A DNA stretch of 9,726 nucleotides. Origin: Bacteroidales bacterium. GTDB taxonomy: Bacteria > Bacteroidota > Bacteroidia > Bacteroidales > UBA12077. The stretch covers positions 1 to 9,726 of the forward strand of contig DMBU01000055.1 in NCBI GenBank assembly GCA_003446015.1. Reading direction: 5' to 3'. Both the position numbers and the translations under genes were made by a program. Of the stretch, positions 1-5,180 are shown one piece after another (positions within the stretch are counted from its first letter, which is position 1; every line of letters begins with the position of its first letter). The notes under the pieces are model-generated. The model ran no database searches and had not been told where the DNA came from. It was given only the letters and a program-made list of their open reading frames with translations.

Positions 1-154
1 TAAAACAAAAGGAGCTTAGGAACTGAGGAAGACCATTAGAAATGGACAAATAATGAATTACAAACACAAATTATTCCCTTATTTATTAATTAAAACTAGA
101 ATATATAGCAAAGCATTACTTAAAAATTAAGGCAAAATATTGGCGGGTATTTAT
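1..154. other. Leader region with no clear gene
   Basis: This AT-rich stretch lies before the recombinase. The only open frame seen on the + strand is a 25-codon one (53-130) with no recognisable features, which I do not call as a gene. I see no tRNA, no strong hairpin and no core sequence of the GTTA type found further down. It may hold the end of an upstream gene or the attachment region of the recombinase, but nothing in it shows this. Confidence 0.4.
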
Positions 155-162
155 TATATTTG
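155..162 (+). promoter_or_regulatory. Bacteroidota-type -7 box (TATATTTG) before the recombinase
   Basis: TATATTTG matches the Bacteroidota housekeeping -7 consensus TAnnTTTG exactly. No convincing -33 TTG sits at the usual 17-23 nt upstream; the nearest TTG is 12 nt away. If it is used, transcription would start near 167-170, downstream of the possible start codons at 140 and 164. This favours the ATG at 188 for the recombinase. Confidence 0.4.
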
Positions 163-187
163 TATGGTACACGCAACTGGAAAGTAT

Positions 188-1555
188 ATGAAAGCGGAAA
201 AAATTACCTATAAGGGAGAGAAACGCATTAAAATAGATTTTCCATACAATCAGGAACTTGCATCACAATTAAAACAAATAAGCGATGCACGTTGGAGCCG
301 CACTCTTACAGCATGGCATATTCCATATACCCAAGAATCGTTTTATCAGTTAAAAAGGCTTTTCCCGGAAATCGAAATTCCAAAACCTCAAGTTATCGAA
401 AAGGATGTACCATCGACTGCGAAGCAATCAATACCCAATATGAATGAAATTGTTATTGAGTTTTCAAGCAAAAGCATTGTCCTTAAGATGCCCAAAAATG
501 AAACCGATATTCAATTTATTCGCACTTTTAAATATGTGAGATGGGACAATGCCCATTTCAGGTGGGTAGTACCCAACTACGGAAAAAATCTGGAGTTGAT
601 CAAAAATTATTTTAACACTAGGATTACCCGGATAGAAACTAAGGTTATAGAGCTACCAAAGGCAATTCCGGTTATAGTGCCATCTGAAATTACAACCGGT
701 TTACCTAAAATCGATTCAGTAAGTTTACAAGAGATCGAACGGTTTAAACAATGGATGGAGCAAAAACGCTACAGCGAATCGTCGGTAAAGACGTATGTGA
801 TGGCGATCACTGTTTTTCTGCGCTTTATTAAACCCAAGACAAGTGCCGAAGCCACTACCGAAGATATGCGGCGTTTTGTGTATCAATATATGATTCCCCG
901 AAAACTGAGTTTTTCGTATCAGAATCAGGCTGTAAACGCTGCCAAACTCTTTTTTAAAACAATATGCGGTTCGCTATTAATCACAGAACAATTGGAACGC
1001 CCGCGCCGCGAACATAAACTGCCAAATGTGCTAAGCAAGGAAGAAGTGGCTGCAATATTACAAGCCTTACCAAATCAAAAGCACCGTACTATGTTAAGTC
1101 TGATTTATGCCTGTGGATTGCGCAGAGGTGAACTGCTCAATCTGAAACCTGAAAATATTGATTCGAAGCGGCATCTATTGATCATCCTGAATGCCAAAGG
1201 GAAGAAGGATCGGGTGGTTCCCATATCGGATAAAGTGATTACGATGCTCAGGGAATATTACAAAATGTACAAACCCAAAACATGGCTGTTTGAGGGGCAA
1301 AATGAAGGAGAACAGTATTCTGAGACAAGTCTGGCAAAGGTTTTAAAAAATGCCTGCGCAAAAGTAAGAATCACTAAGCCTGTAACTATTCATTGGCTAA
1401 GGCACAGCTATGCAACACATTTGTTAGAGTCGGGTACAGATTTGCGTTACATTCAGGAGCTACTGGGGCATAAGAGTTCAAAAACGACCGAGATTTACAC
1501 TCATGTAACCGAAAAGAGTTTACAAAAAATAAAATCTCCGTTCGATGATTTATAA
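188..1555 (+). CDS. Tyrosine recombinase (XerC/D-like integrase) with duplicated N-terminal module
   Basis: This is a site-specific DNA recombinase of the tyrosine family, about 455 aa. A SAM-like core-binding domain spans roughly residues 179-274, and the catalytic domain follows with the full active site: Arg in GLRRGEL (about 312), Lys in NAKGKKDR (about 337), HWLRH (His 402, Arg 405), LGHKS (His 428) and Tyr 437 in TTEIYTHV. The first 150 residues are an extra module with two related repeats (about 15-59 and 98-142), each with an ARW or VRW core followed by W-x-x-P. These resemble short HARP-like or DNA-binding repeats; that likeness is tentative. The extra segment before the HxxR box that marks IntI integrases is absent. 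TTG (140) and ATG (164) starts are possible, but the promoter-like TATATTTG at 155-162 favours ATG 188. The gene reads towards the cassette-like units and is less AT-rich than they are. It is a candidate for moving them, but this is not shown. Confidence 0.9.
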   Translation: MKAEKITYKGEKRIKIDFPYNQELASQLKQISDARWSRTLTAWHIPYTQESFYQLKRLFPEIEIPKPQVIEKDVPSTAKQSIPNMNEIVIEFSSKSIVLKMPKNETDIQFIRTFKYVRWDNAHFRWVVPNYGKNLELIKNYFNTRITRIETKVIELPKAIPVIVPSEITTGLPKIDSVSLQEIERFKQWMEQKRYSESSVKTYVMAITVFLRFIKPKTSAEATTEDMRRFVYQYMIPRKLSFSYQNQAVNAAKLFFKTICGSLLITEQLERPRREHKLPNVLSKEEVAAILQALPNQKHRTMLSLIYACGLRRGELLNLKPENIDSKRHLLIILNAKGKKDRVVPISDKVITMLREYYKMYKPKTWLFEGQNEGEQYSETSLAKVLKNACAKVRITKPVTIHWLRHSYATHLLESGTDLRYIQELLGHKSSKTTEIYTHVTEKSLQKIKSPFDDL

Positions 1556-1659
1556 AAGAAATTGTCATTATTATATTAAAAAGTACTGGTTGATAGTATA
1601 ATAGCGAATTTGGTTATAATAAATGTTCATTGAATTTAAAAATCAAGTAAATTTGTAAA
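1556..1659. other. Gap between recombinase and toxin gene
   Basis: This short AT-rich spacer carries two weak GTT-type motifs (GTTGATA near 1589 and GTTATAA near 1613) that could be a primary attachment site. Neither has a complementary copy downstream of the TA genes, so neither can be called a cassette boundary. No terminator hairpin is visible after the recombinase. Confidence 0.3.
1648..1655 (+). promoter_or_regulatory. -7 box TAAATTTG directly before the PIN toxin
   Basis: TAAATTTG fits TAnnTTTG exactly and lies only 4 nt before the toxin ATG at 1660. If it is used, the transcript would start at or next to the start codon and be essentially leaderless. A TTG at 1630-1632 is 15 nt upstream, shorter than the usual -33 spacing, so the assignment is tentative. 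Confidence 0.4.
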
Positions 1660-2121
1660 ATGAAGCAACGGTTTTACTTTGATACTTCCGTTTTTGGCGG
1701 ACTTTTTGACAAAGAGTTTGAGGAGGAAACAGCACTGTTGTTTGAAAAGATAGCTATCGGACAAGTAATTTGTGTGTATTCCGACTTAACAGAAAGCGAG
1801 TTGTCAAACGCACCCGAAAAAGTGAGAAATATATTTAAAAACCTATTGGAAGAACAAAAGGAAAAAATTAGAGTTACGCCAGATACACTTCTACTTGCAG
1901 AAGCTTATATAAAAGAAAAAGTTGTTGGCGATACAAGTTTTGATGATTGTGTTCATATTGCGACTGCGACAATCCACAAAGTTGATTTATTGGTAAGTTG
2001 GAATTTCAAACACATTGTAAACGTGTATAGAATAAGAGGTTATAATTCTGTAAATTTGAAATTGGGATACTCAACATTAAACATTCATTCACCAAAAGAA
2101 ATTGTAGGATATGAAAGCTAA
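1660..2121 (+). CDS. PIN-domain toxin (VapC-like RNase)
   Basis: This 153-aa protein has the PIN nuclease layout. Asp 8 is in FDTSVF at the N-terminus, an acidic position is in TESEL (Glu 45/47), Asp 95/96 is in FDDCVHIATA, and the end of the fold is VDLLVSWNFKH (Asp 109, Asn 115). PIN toxins of type II toxin-antitoxin systems are Mg-dependent RNases that cut tRNA or other RNAs when the antitoxin is lost. The start is fixed, because Asp 8 requires this ATG and no other Met lies upstream in frame. Its last 11 bases overlap the start of a 49-codon gene that is the likely antitoxin. This toxin-first order is the reverse of classical vapBC. The acidic set looks complete, so the toxin is probably functional. 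The RNA target cannot be told from the sequence. Confidence 0.8.
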   Translation: MKQRFYFDTSVFGGLFDKEFEEETALLFEKIAIGQVICVYSDLTESELSNAPEKVRNIFKNLLEEQKEKIRVTPDTLLLAEAYIKEKVVGDTSFDDCVHIATATIHKVDLLVSWNFKHIVNVYRIRGYNSVNLKLGYSTLNIHSPKEIVGYES

Positions 2122-2260
2122 AATTAAAACAGAAAAGGATTTTGACACAGTCAAAACATTTCGAAAAATTAAAGATAAAATTTCCAAAGAAATCAAAGGC
2201 TTAACATACGAACAACTTTCGGAATATTTTGAAAAGACGAAATTAAAAACGCATTCATAA
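2111..2260 (+). CDS. Small antitoxin candidate paired with the PIN toxin
   Basis: This 49-aa, lysine-rich frame starts at ATG 2111 inside the end of the toxin gene (11-nt overlap, different frame) and ends at TAA 2258-2260. The protein contains DFDTVKTFRKIKDKIS and GLTYEQLSEYFEK. Both segments resemble the short proteins that accompany PIN toxins in Bacteroidota, with an 'FDxVxxFRxIKxKIS' stretch and a helical C-terminus. No N-terminal DNA-binding fold (AbrB, RHH or HTH) can be recognised, so it may only wrap the toxin. The tight overlap implies translational coupling and one transcript from the promoter near 1648. It would be missed by a minimum-length filter. The antitoxin role is inferred from position and the family-like motif. 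Confidence 0.65.
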   Translation: MKAKIKTEKDFDTVKTFRKIKDKISKEIKGLTYEQLSEYFEKTKLKTHS

Positions 2261-2281
2261 ATCCCTAAAAAGATCACAAAA

Positions 2282-2367
2282 GGTGCGGTTATACACCGAA
2301 TTTGGATGGCTTAACAGCCTTTTGGTGGGGTTATATACGAGTTAGGTGCAATTTTACCGAACCGCAC
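2282..2367. repeat. Structured boundary element left of the R-M unit (divergent att-like site)
   Basis: Several nested signals lie here. GTGCGGTT (2283-2290) is repeated inverted as AACCGCAC (2360-2367). Inside is a hairpin of CACCGAA (2294-2300) with TTTGGTG (2321-2327), one wobble, and an inner GGC/GCC stem around the loop TTAACA. GGTTATA occurs as a direct repeat at 2287 and 2329. The element contains the core GTTAGGTGCA (2341-2350), whose reverse complement closes the R-M unit at 4861-4870. It lacks the AAAAC spacer, 20-bp arms and 71-nt loop of the two sites further down, so it is either a different class of site or a hybrid left by recombination. Confidence 0.5.
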
Positions 2368-2396
2368 ACCGACAACGAACATCAACGAAAAATTTG

Positions 2397-2404
2397 TACA
2401 TTTG
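2397..2404 (+). promoter_or_regulatory. -7 box TACATTTG before the restriction endonuclease gene
   Basis: TACATTTG fits TAnnTTTG exactly and lies 32 nt before the chosen endonuclease start at 2437. No clear -33 TTG is at the right distance. It lies just inside the left end of the R-M unit, so the endonuclease would carry its own promoter when the unit moves. Confidence 0.45.
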
Positions 2405-2436
2405 CGACAATTTTAAAATATAATCAAGACAGAAGA

Positions 2437-3126
2437 ATGGCAGAAAAGAAAAAGGTTACAGCGAATGAAATTTATGATTTGTTGTTGAACGAATTTAAAA
2501 TAAAAGAACAAATCGGAAGCGTTGAAATCATACTTGGCGGAATTTCCGCAAAATATAACGGTAAAGATGCAATTGGCGACTTATTACAAGAATGGCTTGG
2601 CGAATGGCTAAAACAAAAGAACTTTTATTTTAGAACAAGAGTAAACACACAGGAATTTCCAGATTTTTTACTTGCCGAAGACGACAAAAGTGGCTTTTTA
2701 GAAATTAAAACTTTCAACGCAAATGCTACACCAGCATTTGACATTGCAAATTTTGATTCATACAACAAATCTTTACTTATCAAACCTGAAAGACTTGATG
2801 CAGATTATTTGATTTTCGGCTACAAAATGGTTGATTCTGTTTTGAGTGTAGACAATTTATGGCTTATGAAAGTTTGGGAAATGGCAGGAACATCGGGAGC
2901 AAATCCTGTAAATATGCAAACTAAAAATAGTCAACCTTACAATTTAAGACCAATAAAATGGTATGCTAAAAATCCAAAGAATAAACCATTTGCAGACAAA
3001 ACAAGTTTTCTAAATGCAATTGCCGAAACACTTGAAAAATATTCGCACAGCACAGGAAGTTACAGCGAAAATTGGTTGAAAAACGTAAAGAAAAAATATT
3101 TTGAAAACACAGGAATTAAACTCTAA
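2437..3126 (+). CDS. Type II restriction endonuclease, NgoBV-like
   Basis: This 229-aa protein has a clear PD-(D/E)xK nuclease site: Pro 75-Asp 76 (EFPDFLL), then Glu 89-x-Lys 91 (FLEIKTFN). The flanking motifs GDLLQEWLGEWL, AFDIANFDSYN, LDADYLIFGYK and DNLWLMKVWEM follow the order I recall for the NgoBV (RE_NgoBV) family, whose founder cuts at GGNNCC. The recognition site here is not proven. The frame is open upstream to 2302, but that part runs through the structured boundary element. ATG 2437 follows a -7 box and gives the family's usual length. The gene is convergent with the methyltransferase and their 3' ends overlap by 11 bp (3116-3126). The enzyme would be toxic without that methyltransferase, so the pair should behave as an addiction module. 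Confidence 0.82.
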   Translation: MAEKKKVTANEIYDLLLNEFKIKEQIGSVEIILGGISAKYNGKDAIGDLLQEWLGEWLKQKNFYFRTRVNTQEFPDFLLAEDDKSGFLEIKTFNANATPAFDIANFDSYNKSLLIKPERLDADYLIFGYKMVDSVLSVDNLWLMKVWEMAGTSGANPVNMQTKNSQPYNLRPIKWYAKNPKNKPFADKTSFLNAIAETLEKYSHSTGSYSENWLKNVKKKYFENTGIKL

Positions 3127-4486
3127 TTCCTGCGTTTTCAGTTTCTAACATTTCATATTCTGAAACTGCCAAAGCATCTAAAATTCTTTCTGCAACTGCT
3201 TTGATAACAGGAACAACAACAGTATTTCCCAACAAATCAAATGCTAAACTTTCTTTGACAGGAATTTCGTAGTTTTCGGGATAACCAAAAATTCTTAAAC
3301 CTTCTCTTATGGTTAGTTTTCTTATTCCTTTGCCATCGGGAACAACAATTTTAACCATATCAGTTGCCACCAAAGTTGGTGCAATCTCAAACGGATTTAA
3401 GATTTTATTTACTTCAAAACTTAATTTTCCAGTTACAATATTGTAGCCTTTTGGTTTTGTTTCGTCATACACACGAGAAGTAATTGTACCATTTTCAGCA
3501 ACTTCACTTATCAATTTTTTAGGATGCTCAAACTTTATATAACCTTTTTCAACTAAATCATCTAAAAGTGCTTTTACATCAACGCTTTCAAACAAATTAT
3601 TGACAGGAAAAAATGACTCAATTTGACTTAAAGTTAAAGGCATTCCATCCATCCAATCAATACCAATTTCACTTGCCCATTGCTTTTTTCTACGTTCCTT
3701 AAAAAGTCTATTCAATAAATTTATTTGGTCTTTTGAACATTCACCTTTCACACCAATATCCCAACTATGAATATTATTTTCGCCACCACGTTTGTCTTTT
3801 ATTGACTTTCCGTAAAGTTCTTCAATCGTAAAATGTGATAGTAATTTTTTAGTAAAATCGGTTTTCATTATTGGTTTGCCACTTTCTAAAACATCTTTCA
3901 AAACTTTAAAAGTTGGCTCAAAGTTATCTAATGACACTTTTTCGTTTTTTGTACCGACAATAAAAACACGTTTTCTTGACTGTGGAACACCAAAATTTAC
4001 ACTATCCAAAACTTTCCACGACACTTGATAATCTAATTCATTTTCAAGTTTATCTAAAATAGTTTTTAAAGTTCTGCCTATTTCATCGTGTTTGTTTTCT
4101 AAATCGTGTTTTACTAAACCTTCAACATTTTCAAGAATAAATCCTTTTGGTTGGTGGTGTTTAATAATTCGTTCTATTTCAAAAAACAATGTTCCTCTTG
4201 TATCGGCAAAACCATTTCGTTTTCCACTTGCACTAAACGGCTGACAAGGAAAACCACCAAATAAAAAATCAAATGATGGAATATCTTCATTTTTTACTTG
4301 AAAAATATCGCCTACAAAATTTTCGTGATGATGATTATGTTTTAGTGTTTGAATTGCATAAGGTTTGATTTCAGAAGTTAAAACACATTCTGTTTCAATT
4401 CCTCTATCTTGACAGGCTTGTTCAAAACCTAAACGAATGCCACCAAGACCAGCGAATAAGTCAATAAATTTTAGTTTAGTTCTCAT
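3116..4486 (-). CDS. DNA (cytosine-5-)-methyltransferase of the R-M system
   Basis: This type II C5 cytosine methyltransferase of about 456 aa would protect host DNA by adding a methyl group from S-adenosylmethionine. Motifs appear in order: I, FIDLFAGLGGIRLG (7-20, AdoMet binding); IV, GGFPCQPFSASGKR with catalytic Cys 81; VI, ENVEG (119-123); VIII, VPQSRKRVFIVG (168-178); a long variable target-recognition region; and IX/X, REGLRIFGYPENY and LLGNTVVVPVIKA at the C-terminus. ATG 4486 is chosen because motif I then begins at residue 7, as usual for the family. An upstream ATG at 4522 would add 12 residues and overlap the preceding gene more. It overlaps the end of the DUF6471-like gene by 11 bp, implying one transcript from the promoter near 4804-4837. 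Its partner is the convergent NgoBV-like endonuclease, so GGNNCC is a likely target, not a proven one. Confidence 0.92.
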   Translation of the reverse strand: MRTKLKFIDLFAGLGGIRLGFEQACQDRGIETECVLTSEIKPYAIQTLKHNHHHENFVGDIFQVKNEDIPSFDFLFGGFPCQPFSASGKRNGFADTRGTLFFEIERIIKHHQPKGFILENVEGLVKHDLENKHDEIGRTLKTILDKLENELDYQVSWKVLDSVNFGVPQSRKRVFIVGTKNEKVSLDNFEPTFKVLKDVLESGKPIMKTDFTKKLLSHFTIEELYGKSIKDKRGGENNIHSWDIGVKGECSKDQINLLNRLFKERRKKQWASEIGIDWMDGMPLTLSQIESFFPVNNLFESVDVKALLDDLVEKGYIKFEHPKKLISEVAENGTITSRVYDETKPKGYNIVTGKLSFEVNKILNPFEIAPTLVATDMVKIVVPDGKGIRKLTIREGLRIFGYPENYEIPVKESLAFDLLGNTVVVPVIKAVAERILDALAVSEYEMLETENAGIRV

Positions 4487-4781
4487 CTTTAACAGTTTTA
4501 TATTCAAAATTTGGTTCAGCAACCATCAAAACTGTCGGTTCAGAAATCATAAAAGTAGAGCGATATTCTTCAATTTCTATTTTTGTACAACCTATGACAT
4601 ACATACATTGCATAAAAAATGAAGCACTAAAAGTACCACGACTAATTTTACTATCAACGCTTGACTTCGTTTCTGTACAACCGTTTTCGTTTAACAAAGT
4701 GGTTAAATCTTCGGTGGACAAACCACGTTTGACTAACTCTGATTTGAGTATTCGTTTGACTTTATTATTCCATTCAGACAT
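4476..4781 (-). CDS. DUF6471-like small protein, possible R-M regulator
   Basis: This 101-aa protein begins with W-x-x-x-VKRILKSELVKRGLS, then EDLTTLLNENG, SSVDSKISRGTFSASFFMQCM and VIGC. This order (LK.EL..RG.S...L...L...G......I..KISRGTFSA.F..QCL..IG) matches what I recall of the DUF6471 family, compact helical proteins often coded beside cytosine methyltransferases. The pattern is compatible with a helix-turn-helix, so it may act like the controller (C) protein of other R-M systems; this is inference. It is the first gene of a - strand operon with the methyltransferase, overlapping it by 11 bp. A well-formed promoter lies just upstream, and an imperfect inverted repeat flanks its -7 box, which would suit autoregulation. 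The last 30 residues have no recognisable features. Confidence 0.7.
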   Translation of the reverse strand: MSEWNNKVKRILKSELVKRGLSTEDLTTLLNENGCTETKSSVDSKISRGTFSASFFMQCMYVIGCTKIEIEEYRSTFMISEPTVLMVAEPNFEYKTVKDEN

Positions 4782-4803
4782 AACTTGAAATTATTTTATT
4801 TTG

Positions 4804-4837
4804 CAAATATGAGAATAATAATTCAAATACGCAAAAA
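4804..4837 (-). promoter_or_regulatory. Promoter of the DUF6471-methyltransferase operon
   Basis: Read on the - strand, TTTTTG (4837-4832) is followed after exactly 20 nt by CATATTTG (4811-4804), which matches the Bacteroidota -33/-7 pair with one mismatch in the -7 box. Transcription would start near 4798, about 17 nt before the ATG at 4781. An imperfect inverted repeat (4785-4795 and 4817-4826) flanks the -7 box and could be an operator. Confidence 0.6.
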
Positions 4838-4860
4838 TAAATGCGAAAATGAAAAAAAAC

Positions 4861-4999
4861 TGCACCTAACAGGGGTTTTGTGAAATTGGGGCATTTGTGC
4901 TATATTTGAACTTTGGTAATTCTAATGAACTTTGGTGCTGAATTGAACATTTGTACCTTGAAAGCCCCAACTTCACAAAGCCCCAAAACGTTATCGCTC
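4861..4999 (+). repeat. attC-like hairpin site between the R-M and McrBC units
   Basis: The site runs TGCACCTAAC (R''-like, 4861-4870), A, an arm at 4872-4892, a 71-nt loop (4893-4963), an arm at 4964-4984, AAAAC, and then the next core GTTATCGCT (R'-like, 4990-4998). The arms match at 19 of 21 positions: pair 5 is a T-G wobble and pair 14 is an A opposite C. The left end complements the start of the R-M unit (2341-2350), not the core at its own right end, as in integron attC sites within an array. The length between core motifs is about 133 nt, inside the upper range known for attC. The long perfect arms differ from classical short L boxes. A factor-independent terminator is an alternative role, but the arms are not followed by a T tract. 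Confidence 0.75.
4877..4908 (+). promoter_or_regulatory. Promoter inside the att-like hairpin, reading into mcrBC
   Basis: TTTG (4877-4880), a 20-nt spacer and TATATTTG (4901-4908) form a full match to the Bacteroidota -33/-7 promoter. The -33 part lies in the hairpin arm and the -7 box in its loop. It points at the McrB gene, with a leader of about 270 nt. I see no equally good promoter nearer to 5181. Confidence 0.55.
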
Positions 5000-5026
5000 A
5001 GTGTAAATAGATAGACAAACAACAAT

Positions 5027-5134
5027 ATGACAATGAAATTTTTACTGCATAAAGACATAAAAGAAATATCCACCTTAAAAATGGCACATTTGGTTTTGCC
5101 CGACCTCTTGGTAACAGATGAACTTCTTAAGTAA
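5027..5134 (+). CDS. Possible 35-codon leader or remnant ORF
   Basis: A short frame from ATG 5027 to TAA 5134 lies in the 180-nt leader of the McrB gene. The product has FLLHKDIKEIS and HLVLPDLLVTDELL, a plausible amphipathic helix and tail, but matches no family I know. It could be a leader peptide, the tail of a gene cut off when this unit formed, or chance. The rest of the leader (5135-5180) shows no other structure. Confidence 0.2.
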   Translation: MTMKFLLHKDIKEISTLKMAHLVLPDLLVTDELLK

Positions 5135-5180
5135 TTGCATGACTACTGAGGTTGGGGTTGAATATGGAAAAAAATAATTT

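Larger units (their letters stand above)
2342..4990 (+). mobile_element. Cassette-like unit: type II R-M genes between complementary ends
   Basis: The boundaries are inferred from the core GTTAGGTGCA at 2341-2350 and its perfect 10-base reverse complement TGCACCTAAC at 4861-4870, followed by a hairpin site ending at the next core (G4990). In integron terms the unit starts with TTAGGTGCA and ends with the G of the next core. In a circular form the two halves would pair to make one complete att hairpin. Its three genes form a self-contained R-M system with its own promoters on both strands. At about 2.6 kb, and with genes on both strands, it is large and atypical for an integron cassette. Confidence 0.6.

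Noticed and set aside
188..1555. Calling the recombinase an integron integrase (IntI)
   Set aside because: The segment between the lysine box and the HxxR box runs straight through LREYYKMYKPKTWLFEG without the extra helix region typical of IntI; it looks like XerC/D.
2089..2277. Minus-strand frame opposite the antitoxin candidate
   Set aside because: The + strand frame is coupled to the toxin and has family-like motifs; the opposite product is a low-complexity hydrophobic sequence.
2302..2436. N-terminal extension of the endonuclease reading frame
   Set aside because: The 45 extra codons run through the structured boundary element and the promoter-like box, and family alignment from memory starts at the later Met.
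3116..4781. The repeated 11-nt gene overlaps (toxin/antitoxin, DUF6471/methyltransferase, methyltransferase/endonuclease)
   Set aside because: The equal length is probably coincidence; the three overlaps differ in sequence and orientation.
4437..4788. Plus-strand frames opposite the DUF6471-like and methyltransferase genes
   Set aside because: They are antisense to well-supported genes and have no motifs or start signals.
4861..4999. Reading the hairpins as ordinary rho-independent terminators
   Set aside because: There is no T tract after the 3' arm, the loop is 71 nt, and both sites share spacers and end motifs unrelated to termination.
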